From contig AJFK01000637.1 of the NCBI GenBank assembly GCA_000467715.1, forward strand, positions 1 through 36,994: 36,994 nt of DNA. The letters run 5' to 3'. Shown here piece by piece: positions 8,929 to 21,395 of the stretch (its first letter is position 1; each line of letters starts with the position of its first letter). This DNA comes from Hysterium pulicare CBS 123377. Its lineage: Eukaryota > Ascomycota > Dothideomycetes > Hysteriales > Hysteriaceae. The position numbers and the translations under genes are program-made. The notes beneath the pieces were generated by a model. The model saw only the letters and a program-made list of their open reading frames with translations. It searched no databases and was not told the origin of the DNA.

Positions 8929-10479
8929 ATGCGGTCTTCTTCGCCGTCCCTCCGCGTCGTTGTCGATGATGCCCAACAGAGGACGTATGCTTCGGGCGAC
9001 CAGGTGAAGGGTAGAGTCATCCTAGAACTTCACAGGCAAGAGCAGATCAAGTCTTTGAAACTGAACTTCGTGGGGACATGCATCACCAAGGCCAAGAGAC
9101 CTTGTTTTGTGGAAGGGAACCCTGGCGGTGCCTCCGAATCGTCGACGAGAGAATACAGCGATCGAACATTCCTGTTCAACTTCGAGAGAATCCTCCTCAC
9201 TAAACTTGCTATTGGTTCCAATCTGTATTCGTGGTCTTTCGAATTCACATTCCCAGAACATACGCAGACTCGCCACTCTCGCTGGTTTCAGCCACGTAAA
9301 TACATGAAGGACTCCCATTCTTTACCGCCTTCATTTGATATCCACACCGATGAGCCGGGAGGCGAGGCCATCATCGCATATCGTGTCGAGGCAAAACTCA
9401 TCCGCTGCCGAAAGGGCAGCAATAAGGCTTCTCAGACGCTGTCATACTATCCAACGTCACGAAATCCCCCAGTGGAGCCCAGAATTTCTACTCGAAGTTT
9501 CGGCGATCGTGCTTTGAGATCCTCAAAGCCAAAATCAGAGAAGCGCACCCTAGCTCAGAAGCTTCTCCAAATGATGACTCGGAAATCTTCCCACCCTACT
9601 CCCAGCATACGTCTTGAACCGATACTATACTATCCAGAAGCGGTAGCACCAGGGCAAAGGATTCCACTCTCTTTATCTCTCCGCCGTCAGCCTACAGACA
9701 TGGACAACCAGGAATGTACTGTGGACAGTCTGTGCGTAGTGATATCAACCCTCACCCGTTTCGTCTGCAGCAAAACACTTTCTCATCCTCCCGATGTGGT
9801 TGTTAAGCACGTCAATTGCATCTCGCGAGGAGATATCAATCTCGAAATGCCATTCGATACTCCCACTGAGCTCACCCATGATTTTTGCCTAAGAGATGAT
9901 GCGGAGTGCATTCCGACATTCAATAGTTATAACATCTCGCGAAAGTACACCCTTACGATACGCATCGGTCTGAAATGCCAGGGCCAGGACTATCATATCA
10001 CTTCCACTGTTCCCCTGGTGATCTTACCTCGCAGCTATCTTCCATCCGAGCTACAACAAGGAGAGCTCGATGAATTGGTAGTTGATCCTCTTCCACTTTA
10101 CGCTCCACCGGCGCCAGAATACACAGAGTCGATCATGTCAGTGTCTCCACCTGCAACCCTATTGTCAACCGTCTTTTCAGAGGATCCTGGCTCAGAATCG
10201 TTGATGTCAACATCTCCTCCTTCAACTGTGCTATCCTCCCCGCTTTCAGAGGACCTGCAATCCGATATTTATACCTTCGACTCTGAGCCATCGCTACTGT
10301 TCACGCCCACCGCGATAACCGGCTCGGAACTGAACTCTGCGGTTCAAGATGGTGAAGGGTCGTTATCATCTACAGCATTGGCTCAGAGAAGGACTATGCC
10401 CTCAAGAAGACACATCAGGATCGAGGATACGGATATGAGGGATATATCGCAACACGTCATCCGGGATGTCTTGAGTTGA
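8929..10479 (+). CDS. Arrestin-like (ART family) adaptor
   Basis: One open frame of 516 aa from the ATG at 8929. I prefer it over the longer frame because the arrestin fold starts right after it (SLRVVVDDAQQRTYASGDQV, then KGRVILEL). Arrestin-N covers roughly residues 5-165, including the WSFEFTFPEH motif and the turn leading to IIAYRVEAKLIR. Arrestin-C covers roughly 210-370. The tail is Ser/Thr/Pro-rich and disordered. It carries an LPLY motif at residues 388-391 and a nearby APEY, close to the L/PPxY motifs that fungal arrestin-related adaptors use to recruit Rsp5-type ubiquitin ligases. By family, such proteins direct ubiquitination and endocytosis of plasma-membrane transporters or act in pH sensing; the cargo is unknown. 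No introns are needed, unlike most neighbours. Confidence 0.82.
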   Translation: MRSSSPSLRVVVDDAQQRTYASGDQVKGRVILELHRQEQIKSLKLNFVGTCITKAKRPCFVEGNPGGASESSTREYSDRTFLFNFERILLTKLAIGSNLYSWSFEFTFPEHTQTRHSRWFQPRKYMKDSHSLPPSFDIHTDEPGGEAIIAYRVEAKLIRCRKGSNKASQTLSYYPTSRNPPVEPRISTRSFGDRALRSSKPKSEKRTLAQKLLQMMTRKSSHPTPSIRLEPILYYPEAVAPGQRIPLSLSLRRQPTDMDNQECTVDSLCVVISTLTRFVCSKTLSHPPDVVVKHVNCISRGDINLEMPFDTPTELTHDFCLRDDAECIPTFNSYNISRKYTLTIRIGLKCQGQDYHITSTVPLVILPRSYLPSELQQGELDELVVDPLPLYAPPAPEYTESIMSVSPPATLLSTVFSEDPGSESLMSTSPPSTVLSSPLSEDLQSDIYTFDSEPSLLFTPTAITGSELNSAVQDGEGSLSSTALAQRRTMPSRRHIRIEDTDMRDISQHVIRDVLS

Positions 10480-11389
10480 AGATCAGAGCCCTGTATCTAC
10501 GGCCTCTCCTTTTTAATTTGGGATATTCGTACGAGGGATCAGGCGCGGAAAGGATGCTGTTCAAGCGTGCTTGAACTCACGGAGAACACAGCCATAAGGT
10601 GGGATACGTACACTCTCATGCCTTGGCTACGCTGTGTCTGAAATGAAGCAAGGACCAGAAATGTGGAGCCAGCTTGCAGGATCGATGGAGATGGGCATGG
10701 CTGGCCCGAGCTCTCCGACAGACCCCGGACTTTTCATATTATCTTATCATGGTATCTTCGGCTTATGGTTTCATGGAATACCGGCATCGCATGCATTGGC
10801 ATTTTACGGAGTATATGGTATCTATAGATAGATTCATTGTCATGATCATGGATGCGGGAGGGTTCAAAATAGCATAGAATTGGGACAACGACACGTGGGT
10901 TCTGTTTAAGTATATTGGTGATATGATAGATATATGTGCATTTTTTCGTATATAGGAATACGGAAAAAGGGAAATAGTCAACATTGGGTATAAAAAAGTC
11001 TTCCCAAGCCCCCTATCCCGAAAGGAGTAACCGGTCCAAAGCAATGAAGCATTAGAAGTCGGCCGAGAAATTTCTTACATCGTGAAGAAGTGTGTAGAAA
11101 GTGTGAACAAGGGGGTAATGAAACCCCAAAAGACCTTCGAAAAACACCGTCGGAATAACCCAACCCTCAAACCCGAGAATTACTCCCTTCATCAGCTGTC
11201 ACCGATATCCCAACGCCAGTAGAAAAGTGTCAATTGCATATCATATCCCGTTGACGTCATTTCCGCAAAATGGTGTCAAGCATCCGAGCTTTTCAGTCTT
11301 TTCAACTTGACATGATCATGATCGAATGGCAATCGTAGAGATTAGTGAAGATAGGAGCAAAAAGTCAAGTGGTGTTGGACCACTTCGGC
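10480..11389. other. Intergenic, probably two 3' UTRs
   Basis: Lies between the ends of the arrestin-like gene (plus) and the small basic protein gene (minus). Short ORFs here have no recognisable content. Confidence 0.5.
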
Positions 11390-11758
11390 TTACATGCGAC
11401 CATCAAGCACCTCAAAGATGCCCACACCCACGTGTCCCTCGACATGGGGCCTAGGTTCCAAAAGCTCCAGCTCACTCCCGAAGCTCCGCCTCTCCTCTTC
11501 CATCTCGATCTCCATGACGCTGGGCTTTCGCCTGAGCAGCAGCAGCGCGCGGATCGAGGAGTGCGTGCTCGAGGTGGAGCGGTGGGAGTCGGGGGACGAG
11601 GTCCGGGTCAGAGGGGAGGTGGTGCCGGTTGAGGAGGAGGGAGAGGTGGAGCGCGAGTTGCGGCGGACGGGGCTGAAGGCTGTTTTGAGGCGGCGGAGGG
11701 AGGGGGTGCGGAGGGGTTGGAAGGTTTGGAAGCGGTTTGTGCGGACGGTTGGGGCCAT
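11390..11758 (-). CDS. Small basic Ser/Arg-rich hypothetical protein
   Basis: From the ATG at 11758 the frame gives about 122 aa; an in-frame extension to 11827 looks less natural. The N-terminal half is basic and Ser/Thr/Pro-rich (MAPTVRTNRFQTFQPLR, then RRLKTAFSPVRR). The C-terminal half has an ALLLLRRKPS segment, a charged EMEMEEERR-like helix and an end LEPRPHVEGHVGVGIFEVLDG. This ending looks like a conserved motif of a small fungal family, but I cannot name it. GC content rises sharply across the gene. The purine-rich (minus-strand pyrimidine) tract at 12158-12300 upstream fits a promoter on this strand. Introns are not needed. The opposite strand is also open over much of the span, so the call is moderate. 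Confidence 0.5.
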   Translation of the reverse strand: MAPTVRTNRFQTFQPLRTPSLRRLKTAFSPVRRNSRSTSPSSSTGTTSPLTRTSSPDSHRSTSSTHSSIRALLLLRRKPSVMEIEMEEERRSFGSELELLEPRPHVEGHVGVGIFEVLDGRM

Positions 11759-11855
11759 TGTTGTGGTTGGTGATGGGAGGGATTGTCTTGATTGTGCTTT
11801 ACGTTGAAGGTGGTTCGCAATAGGCAACAGATCACCGAGTTACTGGTAATGTGTC

Positions 11856-11879
11856 TTGATTGATTGATTGATTGATTGA
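11856..11879. repeat. TTGA microsatellite, six copies
   Basis: Six perfect TTGA units lie about 100 bases upstream of the small basic protein start. Confidence 0.95.
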
Positions 11880-12157
11880 GAGTGAGTGTTGAGCGATCAG
11901 GTCCAGCCGAAAGCAGGTGTCTAGAACTTGTAATAGTCCAGCGAATGTCTTCTTTTCTCTTCACAGCGAGTGGAACGTGGGTCGTTCAAATAGTAGGTAG
12001 AGTCGACCTAGCAACGAAGGTGTGTCGTGCCTGAGGGAGGGGCAAAAACGACGTATGTGTGAACTTCTCAGAAGTCTCGGTTTTTTTCGGACAGCGAAAG
12101 TACCAGCCCAGTCTTCCAACCAGGAAAATCTGTCTTCCTCTGCAAAGTGCCCGAAGG

Positions 12158-12300
12158 AAAGATGAAGAAGAGAAGAATGAAAGAATGGAAATGGAAAGGA
12201 AGGGAGGGAAGGGGAAAGGGTAATATGGATAAGGAATATGGAACGCAACTCAACCCTGCGAAGGGGGAGGGGAGGATGAAGGTGCGGGGGGAGCACAAAT
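12158..12300 (-). repeat. Purine-rich tract (pyrimidine on minus)
   Basis: A run of A and G with few other bases, including AAGGGAGGGAAGGGGAAAGG. On the minus strand it is a CT-rich box like that in front of the arrestin gene, so it may mark the promoter of the gene ending at 11390. Confidence 0.6.
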
Positions 12301-13330
12301 AGGCAGGATTGAAAGCAATTCCAAAGCAGAAACAAAAGTGCAATCTCCTCCGCCCTTATTATAACACGACGAGAGAGAAAAGCATTCCCGCAGCCAGCAC
12401 TGGCCCACGGCCGGACAATCACACACGAACTGCCTCCTCCTTGGATCCCAAGGCAGTTCGCCGTGTCACATTGACTGAACCGGCAAAGGGATGGACAGGC
12501 TGGCTCCAGCGCGGCGGACGCACTAAGCGGACGGGTATCTGGCTGCGTTGATGATGGCGTGTCGTGGGCTCGCCAGCGGCCACCCAGCGGCGCGGCAGCC
12601 GGTTTCTGAGGGACGAGCTGTGTCGTGTCGAGAGAGGCAGGCTGTCTCATCGCCCCCGCCGCCTGTCTGCCCTGGCTCCAGCCGTTGAGCGGGCGAGCGA
12701 GGCCAAGCCGTTTTGCGCAGGGGATGTGACGCAGAGCCGAGTTTCACCACCCACGACCGCACGCCTCCTACACACGCCAGATGCGAGCGCACGCCAGCTC
12801 CCCATTTTCGTCTCCGCTGCTGCCGATGTTAGACGCGTCGAGAGTGGAATGAGGTACGTAAAGGTCCACGTTCAACGTTCTACAAATGGAGAATGAAATT
12901 AATGTGGTCCACCACGTCCAGCGCCGTCGCTATGCACCGCTAGAAGAAAAGACCATGATCCACCTCCCCTTTATGCCCAATCCCAAATGCTCATCATGCG
13001 GCCGTCTCTGTGTGCCACAATGTACAGTAAAATACGAAGCGAGCAGACCCAAGAAAAGCCTCCTCCTGTCACGCTGCTCATACCTTGTCCATCCTACAGC
13101 ACCTCGGTTTCCCTAACGCTTCGTGTCAGACAGCTCTGCGACATCCGATCCCGCATGCAACTGTATGCACGGTCTCCGTTCTGAGGCCCTTCCCAAAAGA
13201 CCCTTGCTCCCCAAACAACAGCTTGTCCGTCATGTTGTAGATCATTGCCCTCGGACACGAAACATCAACATCAAAGCAGCACTCCAAATCGGGAAATCCA
13301 CCCAAAAATCTCGCCCTTCCTAGACTCTTT

Positions 13331-16300
13331 TCACCTACCACTAGGCCGTCGTTGTGTGAAACTCCTCCTGATACTCTCGCCCCATACAGAGTTGTCAAGG
13401 ACCTCCAAAACATCTTGTGCGCTGACACTACTGTTGGCCCTGCTGCGCTCCCCACCTGGGTTTGGTTCTGCTTCGAGAGGGCTTGGCGGTCTGCTTATTG
13501 CTCTGGCAAACTGCCAGTCTCTACTGCCATCTGCAGGAGCAATGTATGGTGAAGCCTGTGGAGAGACGGCTCTTGTTGGAGACTGTGATGGCGTATGTTG
13601 AATAGAGTTTGCTCGACTCCTCAATGCCATGTCCGGCGGTGGTGACGGTTGTCGAATATCGGTAGCAGTAGTACGGAATGCCGAGTTGAGAGGCGATAGG
13701 TCGACAGGTGAGTGGAGCGGGCTAACATCTTGTGCTCGTCGCGCATTCGTTATGTCTTCATCATCAACGTAGATCTCCGGTACTGTGAACTGCGGCACTG
13801 CTGTCATGCGCCCTGAACTCTTGTGGTCCATGACGCGCCTGAATCGGCGAGCCCAGAATAGTGTGTCGAAGAATCCCACTACGACATTTCGTCGGACTGC
13901 TTCGTCGACACGCTGCAGCCGTGCTCTGCGACGAAGGAATTCTTCTAGCCTATATTCAAATGTCAGTTCATGTCGGCACGCAGACAAGAAAAATGGTTTA
14001 CATACCTCAAGCTCTTATTGTCGTTGATGACTTTGTAATGAGCGAGGATCATGAGAAGGGAATTGAATGAAATGCCACGATCGGGATCGCTTGACACTAG
14101 GACTTCTTCGTAGAACGTATTCATGCGCGCTCTTCTGCGTCGAATCTCGACAACCGGTAGTTCGGCTAAACGTCGATTCAACTTGGCGAGGTCGATCTCA
14201 GGGGCTGGTTCATGTCCTTGGACTGGAAGTTCCGAGAGGCGTCTGGACACACTGCAATCCTCAATGAGTCTCCGGACAGAGAAATCACCGTCGTAGATTC
14301 TCATCTCGAACACACCCGAGAGTTCCTGTGCCGAGATTAGCTTTTGCAATACTTTTGAACTAATTAGAACACTTACGCCAAGCAGTCTAGGGAAGGCTTC
14401 CTTTGATATATAGCCTGAACCGTTGGGATCGAACTCAGCCCAGGCTTGCTTGAATCGACGAATCTCCTCCCTACTGATAACAGACAGCCCGCTGCTTCTT
14501 TGATACACGTAGCTGAAGCTCTCGTAAATGAGCGACACAAACAAGTTGACGAAGATGTACATGCTTAGGATATTCCAGGATATGAACAGAGCTCGTGCCC
14601 AATCTGAGCTTCCGCAATCTCCATCGAAATACCGTTCACCCACCGTACACAATGGCGGCGTTATGGTAGCAAAGTCTTTCATGATCTGGTTCCAACCCTC
14701 TCCAGTGCTCGTTCTGAAGAGTAGAATTAGAGCTTTGGGTACATCTCTGAAATTGAGATTCCCACTCTCGCTTCCGTTGAATCTCGTGAGACCAAATGTT
14801 TGGGTGAGGGCGATAGCATAGACGAGGAACAGGACGAACCAAGTGGCAAGTAGATTCGCAATTGTCGGCAGACTTGCTGCTGCCGTTTTGAACAGCTGAT
14901 CAAGCTGGTTGTTCCGAGGGATGAGTAGGAGAGCAATGGAAACCAGGCATAGCTTGTGAAGCTGCATATAGACCCGCTCTGAAAAATTCGTAAGGAGTAA
15001 GATCGAGGTGACAAACGTTCCAGACACGGCAAATATTGAGTAAACGTCCCACGAACTCTTTCGGAAACGATGCCACGTCAAACCGACGATACGAATGACC
15101 ACGTTGGCAATGTAGAGAAAAGTGAGGAAGAGGAAAATATAATCTGAATGGTTAGCAGGCAAGCATTGCTAAGTGAAGTATAATGAAGTCTCACCTCTTG
15201 CTCGGTCCCATCCAAAATAGCCTGGATACCATTCCAGACATAGGAGAATGAGATGTAAGATCAGCATTCCTGTGATGAACCGCTGCCAACGTCCTGTCTT
15301 CCGGACAGCTCGACGATAGCACCATTCTTCCCAACTTTCCCTCTTCTTGGTAGATGATGGTCTCTTTGAAGGTGACACTTGCCGGAGCAGCTTCCTTAAT
15401 TCGAGCCAAGACCGCTGATCCGTAGTAAGAAAAGCGACACCGGTTTGCTCTGTATAGTTTCGCATGAAGACAGAAACGAATAGAGTCAACACGAAAACCG
15501 CTCCGAGCAAATTGAACATGACAAAGAAAATAGCATTGCCCTGTTGTGCAAACGGTTGCGGCTGAGTGAAGACTCCAGTGATACTCTGTGCTGCCCATTG
15601 GACGTCAATCCATCCTTCTTGGGAAACAATCTGGAAGAGAATGAAGAGTGAATCGCCGAAGTTGTCAAAATCGAAGTAAGGATTGGAGGCTTGACGGGGA
15701 GCTAAGACAGCCCAATTGTAGGGTGTGCTATTGTATTCATTGACACAATCTAGAAGGTTGAAAATTGCAGAGGTGCCATCGTTACAGTTTTGCATCCTAC
15801 CATTGAACAGGTTCAAACCATATATGGCAAATGGAATGAGCAAGCTCAAAGAGACGAATGCAGCCTGGGTTTTGTGTTAGCTTAATCTGAGAGCACATGA
15901 TCTGCAAAACTTACGGAAACAACTTTCCATCCAGCTCGGAAAATGAGAGAATGGAAGTGATCCCGAGCACTGTCACTAACATTGAGGAGTCGCAGTGCCC
16001 TTAGAGCCTTGAATGCACCGACCGTTCGAGTGACTTGCCCTTCATTCAACAAAGACGTCACAACGTTGATCCAAAGTGTGATGAGCACCACGCCGTCAAT
16101 GAAACCCCAAGAGCCTCGAAAATAAGCATTTGGAGTCCAGAAAAATCCATCCGCGATGACCTTGATGATCGCTTCGACTGTGAACAGGATGGCGAATCCC
16201 ATGTCGGTGAAAACGAACCAGTTTTTGACGCTGAACGTATGCGTTAAGAAGTAGTTTCTTTGATACAGCGGAGTGGTAATGCAAGCCAAAAGGACCATGG

Positions 16301-19300
16301 CAATGATCGCAGCATATATGAAGGCCGAAAACGCATACCAAACGGGAACAGAGGGCGCTACACCCTCCATGCGATCCCCGCCACGACCAGGGCCTACTAT
16401 ACGTTGGCAGAGTTTACGGATCGGATTATGGGGTCGGAAAATGAAGAGGGACACGTTGTAATTCGGATGCTTGCGAAGATAGTCCCTTTGAGCTTTCTTG
16501 CGTCGTTCCGTAGCGCTCACCACCTCCTTAGCCATTTGTCTCGGATCCAAGTCTTCGTATGCTCGTGTAAACTCTAGAGGCGAATAGAATGGATTTGGGT
16601 CGCGGTAGCTAATTTTGCGGAGAAGACGGGTCCACACGGCTGAAAAGAATCCTGCATTGGTAGTTGTAGTAGGAGCAGAACGAAGTACAGGTTGCGCTTC
16701 CTCATGAGTTGGACTCGTCCCAAGGTCACCAGGCTCATCGAGGAAATCTCGGACAACCGCATCCTTTAGCAACATCTCGGCTGCAGCTGAGCCATAATCT
16801 AATGGATCTTTGCGTCGTCCCGTGGCTTGACCAAGTTTAAAAATAGCGGAAAGAGACAGGTTTCTATAGTCATGAGTATGAAGCGCGTGTAAGCAAAATT
16901 TGATGACCTTACCCGTAAGATGATTCCATGCCATGTTCTTTCTTCTGAAGAAATGCCTTTACTTGTTGAAGACGTTTTGCATCCTCCGAAACGTCGAAAT
17001 TTTCCTGAATTACAGCAATAAACATATTTAGGACAATGACTAGACAACGATTAGTCTTGAGCAACTTTGCGGCATCTTTGGCGGACTTACAGTTGGCGAA
17101 TATGAACCACAGAATACAGAACGCAGCTCCAATCCAGGCGGTATTGAACTCATCCTCATAGCTAGTAATATTGTACATGATTGCCGTCCAATTCTCGCTG
17201 GAGAGGATTTGATACATCCCTAGGAAGGAGTTATAGATCGTAAAGAAGGTCACCTCGATCGGGTTTTGGTTGTTGTCTTGTTTAGGTATTTCGCCGCGAA
17301 AAATTTGGGCAGCAAATATCGCGGCTAGGAAAGTGAGGAGGAACACGAAAAGAATGAGGTTGAGTAGACCGCTAACATTACCCAGCACAATCATCTACAA
17401 AACAGTCAGCCATCAGTGCGTATTTAAGAATTCAGCTGATACCCACAATGAGATCGCGGGTTACGGGTACGGCTAAAACCACACGATAGATTCGGAGAAT
17501 TTGAAATATTGTTAACCAAGCGTAAGGTCTTCCACCATGAGCGTTTTTGATCGCGGGTATTTGTATGACGGTAGTGATGATAGCGAGACCTAGGTCCACC
17601 AGATTTCGCTTTCCTCGGAAGAAATGCCGCCAGTCTACCGCGAACCGAATAATGATCTCCACGAGCAAGATCAGGGTGACACCAGTCTCTGAGATGTTGA
17701 TAAAATATTCTCTGTTTGAGCTCATCGATGCACTCCTCAATGACTGGCACACCAAACCGTAGGCGATCACAACGATCCAGAACCAGGATGTCTTCTCGTA
17801 AAGTCGCTTCAAGGTGCTCACTCGACGCTTCCGCGGAGTATTCGTTTCCTCCTCCATCATGGGTTCGCTCTCTTCTCCAGTGAACGCGCTTGCTTTACTC
17901 TCTTCCCGGATGACTTGAAAAGAAGATGTGATCACAGCAATGAGCAAGTTGATAAGCCAAAGACTCATGATAACAATGGCAGATGCGAAGAACAGCGCTC
18001 CCGCAAGATAGTCACTGTCCGCCACCATATACAGCAAGTCGGAATAGGTGTTCGAGGACATTATGACGAAGACTAATTCAAGCGATTGGAATATATTGTC
18101 GAAGCTCTGGGTCCCGTTATGTGGATTGCCGGCTTCAATGCACATAGACCCTTTGGGACACAGAAAACCTTTGTGAGTCTCAGATCCATAGTCGTTGGTG
18201 GCCTTGATGAACGGCCTTGGATGCCCATCGTTGTCCAGCCACCCACCGCACCACTGATTAGTATTAGTGTAATTTTGTATGTGGTCAGGATCGATCCAGA
18301 CACAATTGCGTCTAAAACTAGATTTAAAGCTCTGTACACCGATAATGGCGAAGAGAAGCCAGAAGAAGCTGATCAGGAACGCAACATTAACTAGGAGCGG
18401 AGCAGCTTTTTTCAGGCTTCGTAAAATGACCTAACGAAACCCATTAGTCACGAATACCAGACAGATGAAAAAATCTACTTACCGATGTACCACTCGTCAG
18501 TAGAAGAAGTCTGAGAATGCGTAGGCAACTGAGCATTCGAAAAACGTATGCGTGTTTACTTGACTCGACACCAAAAACACCAAGAAGAAATGCTATCCAG
18601 AAAGACACGACAGCGAGAAAATCCAATCGATTAAAAGAATGTCGTAGGTAAGCTCTGTGAGCAAGTCGGACACGCTGTTGTTGCCGAGAATGCCCGGGCT
18701 GGTCCGGGTCAACCGGGGCAGTCGTAAAACTCCGAATGATAGAGGGTTGTTGAGTATCGAAGGTCGAACCGACCTTGATGGAGGATTGACGTTGTGGGCC
18801 AAAGAGTGCGCGACTTTTGCTCAGAACCGCTTGCGTTAGACCGACTTGCCGATTAATCGTGCTATATTCGATTGGATTAATAACGAAACCGGATACTATG
18901 GTCCTGATCACAATTTCAATACTATAAATGATGAATAGACCTAAAAGGGCGTAGTCTATCCAACTTGATCCCCATTTGCTGGATCGGTGAACCACATTAA
19001 CGTCACGGCTGGCGTCGACGGCCAAGAGAACAGTTTGAATAACGATAAGAAGGAGCAATAGTGGTTCGGTAACTGGGTGTACAAGAAGATCGCAGAGTTT
19101 TAATCGTAATTTGTTGTCTGGAGAAAAGATGCCCAGTGACTTTCCACGTAGCGGATTCGGTTGAGGTTGCCAGGGAAGACTTGGCCTTCTTCTTTCTAGT
19201 GGGGATTCCGGTTTCTCAATGGGCGAGTTAGGGTCGGAAGGGCCATCATGTAGATACGCAGGCAGTGCGGGAAACGATGGCGGCTCTTGAAGCCTCGCAT

Positions 19301-20159
19301 GTTTCAAAGAAGACTTTCTTCGAAGCGTTCTCTCAGCAATTTCGGGCTCGTTACTGATATTGACGACTCGTTGAGACACATTCCGCATGATAGTACCTGC
19401 CCGAGCCAATAATGGAGACTCGGCAGTTGAAGGTGAAAGTGACCTCTTCCTGGAGCCTGCCCGTCGAAGTCCTGAGTTGCCGGTTTCTGCATTGTGTAGG
19501 TCGTCCCCTAGTCTCGAGACTGGAGAAGTTGCGTCTGGCGTTAAGAAACGAACGCTTTGAAAACTTGATCGATCCTGTTGACCTAACGGTGTGGTGGGTG
19601 TTGCTCCACTGATGGGCTGGAGATGCCTTTCGTCTGTTAACCGCGCCGTATCCTCGTAGACGGGAGAGAAGTAACCACGCTCTTCAGATTCCTGCCTTGA
19701 AGGATGCGGGTCACTATCGTTCCTGCCACTTGAGGGTGGTGTTTCTATCGGGGGGGAATGTGACGGTTCTCCCTGGAAGCTGAGGCCCGCAAATCCACCG
19801 ATGGCAGCTTGAAATGCGCCTCCATCCTCCAAGGGCGAGTAACCTCCATCTTCCTCATGCGCTGTCCCTCCTTGCCCATGAGGAAAGGATGTGTTGATGT
19901 GAGGTCGGGCAGCAGTTCGTGTCGGACTTGGTGATGCTTCCGCTATTGGCGCATAACGAGAATTCCAAGATCCCCTCGCTGTTATTGATTCCGGACGTCT
20001 GAGTAGATTTCGGCCTCTATCGCTCAACGTTCTCCGATGCTGCGCCGCTTCTGTCGTGGGAGTGTCATCGTCGTCGTCTGGCGGGCGATTCAAGTCCTGT
20101 AAAGGTATCGATTGAGGAGCTGGAGGGCTTCTGCGGTTATATTGATCCTGGGAGGCCAT
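13331..20159 (-). CDS. cch1: Cch1-like four-repeat calcium channel
   Basis: Nine exons: 20159-18483, 18430-17447, 17394-17091, 17039-16913, 16863-15915, 15864-15195, 15143-14377, 14325-14006, 13949-13331. Joined length is 6417 nt, 2138 aa; introns are 49-56 nt. The N-terminal ~350 residues are Ser/Pro-rich and cytosolic. Four S1-S6 repeats follow; S4-type segments are clearest in I (LRILRLLLL), II (QILRIYRVVL) and III (ALRALRLLN), weaker in IV. P-loop filter positions read N686 (MSSNTY), E954 (LSSENW), E1430 (SQEGW), E1719 (TGEGW). After repeat IV comes an EF-hand-like loop DPNGSGYISKEA with Ala at the last ligand position. The Ser/Pro-rich tail ends at 13331. By family this is the plasma-membrane pore subunit that works with Mid1 in calcium uptake during stress and polarised growth. 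Two introns are in frame and stop-free. Confidence 0.93.
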
Positions 20160-21395
20160 TGGAACTGCCGGCGCTCCACTCGTATCGACAATTATTCATC
20201 GGGACGTAACTTTCAGCTCTGAAGGGCATGTAGCGAGTGGCATGGGCGGAGGATCGATGCGACGTCAAACGAAGGTAGGACAAAACACGGTTTCGAACAG
20301 GACTGGAGGGACCCAGTGGGGAGGGCGTCAGTTGGGGCGTGTGGAGGATGGTATGAGGGAGAAAAGGTGTGTTATCGTGTATGGATTTGTCGGGATGATA
20401 TCTATGCGCGTCCCACGACTTCCAAGTTGCGCTAGAACTTGGTGGTTAGTGTACTTAAGGAGGATTAGGGCTGCTCCTTGGCCACGCCCGCAGCAGCAAT
20501 CAGGGACCAAGGGCTGCTGATTGACCTACAATCTTTTTAGCACAGCCACAACCACCCGTATCATGAAGTGCAACAGCTATATGGAATACGGGGCATGAGG
20601 TAATCGGGGTTTTCGTTAGGTCTTTTTCTACAGAGGAACAACAACCATTGGAGGTAAGGATTGCGGAGCATCGCTCGTGCTCTAAAGTATTGCACCGGTG
20701 TCAGCACAAGGGCCATGGATTATCTAGCATGTGTCACTTTGAAACAGAGCATCCTTCTAGGTAAAGTCATGGTTATTGTCAGCTTGTCTAACTGGTAATA
20801 CACCCCGAATGCGTCCTCACTCTTATTCCTATGTAGCTTCTGGGAGGGGCGGTGGGATTGACTAGGGCCTGTTCGAGATGGGGACAACCCGCGGAACGAT
20901 GGTCCATGTGTTCGTAGCATGTCGTAAAGATGCAGATGGAGACAGGCATATCAAGTTCCACCAAACCGTGAAGGAGAAATGGAAGAAGGTGGCACAATAG
21001 CCAGTAGGGGTCGGCATGATTGCATTGGAATCTGGTAGGGGACCTTCATGACAGTGAATTCAGCTGGCACTGCCGTTTCAGGAACTGGCGGCCTTCTAGA
21101 TTGGCCGGGGAGGGCCGCTCGGATCGGCCGCCAAGCCTTTTGAATATTTGGTGAGGCAGTTGCAGTCATTGAAGCCGACGCCAGACGCGCCAACCTCAAA
21201 GACACACCTTCCACATCCACCGCACCCTCGCCACAACCACCTCGCAAGTCGCTGGGCTCCACCCGCCCGAGGCTGTTCTGCATCGGCACCTATCATCACC
21301 AGCAATCCCACGCCTCCACCGCTCCCTGCTCTCGTGGTCATTAGGGCAAGGCACCATTTTCTTCACGCGTCGCCGCCGAGCACGCTCCTGCCAAC
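20160..21395. promoter_or_regulatory. Divergent intergenic region, Cch1 / PHD gene
   Basis: 1.2 kb lie between the two start codons. The right part (21180-21395) is C-rich on the plus strand, as expected for a 5' UTR of the PHD gene. No protein-coding content is recognised. Confidence 0.5.

Larger units (their letters stand above)
11759..13330. other. Long intergenic region, GC-rich in part
   Basis: It lies upstream of the small basic protein gene and downstream of the Cch1 gene. 12350-12850 is GC-rich and opens long shadow frames on both strands without any domain. No gene is called. Confidence 0.45.

Noticed and set aside
11961-12896. Long frames on both strands (up to 229 codons)
   Set aside because: The region is GC-rich and low-complexity; frames overlap each other on both strands, with no domain or signal.
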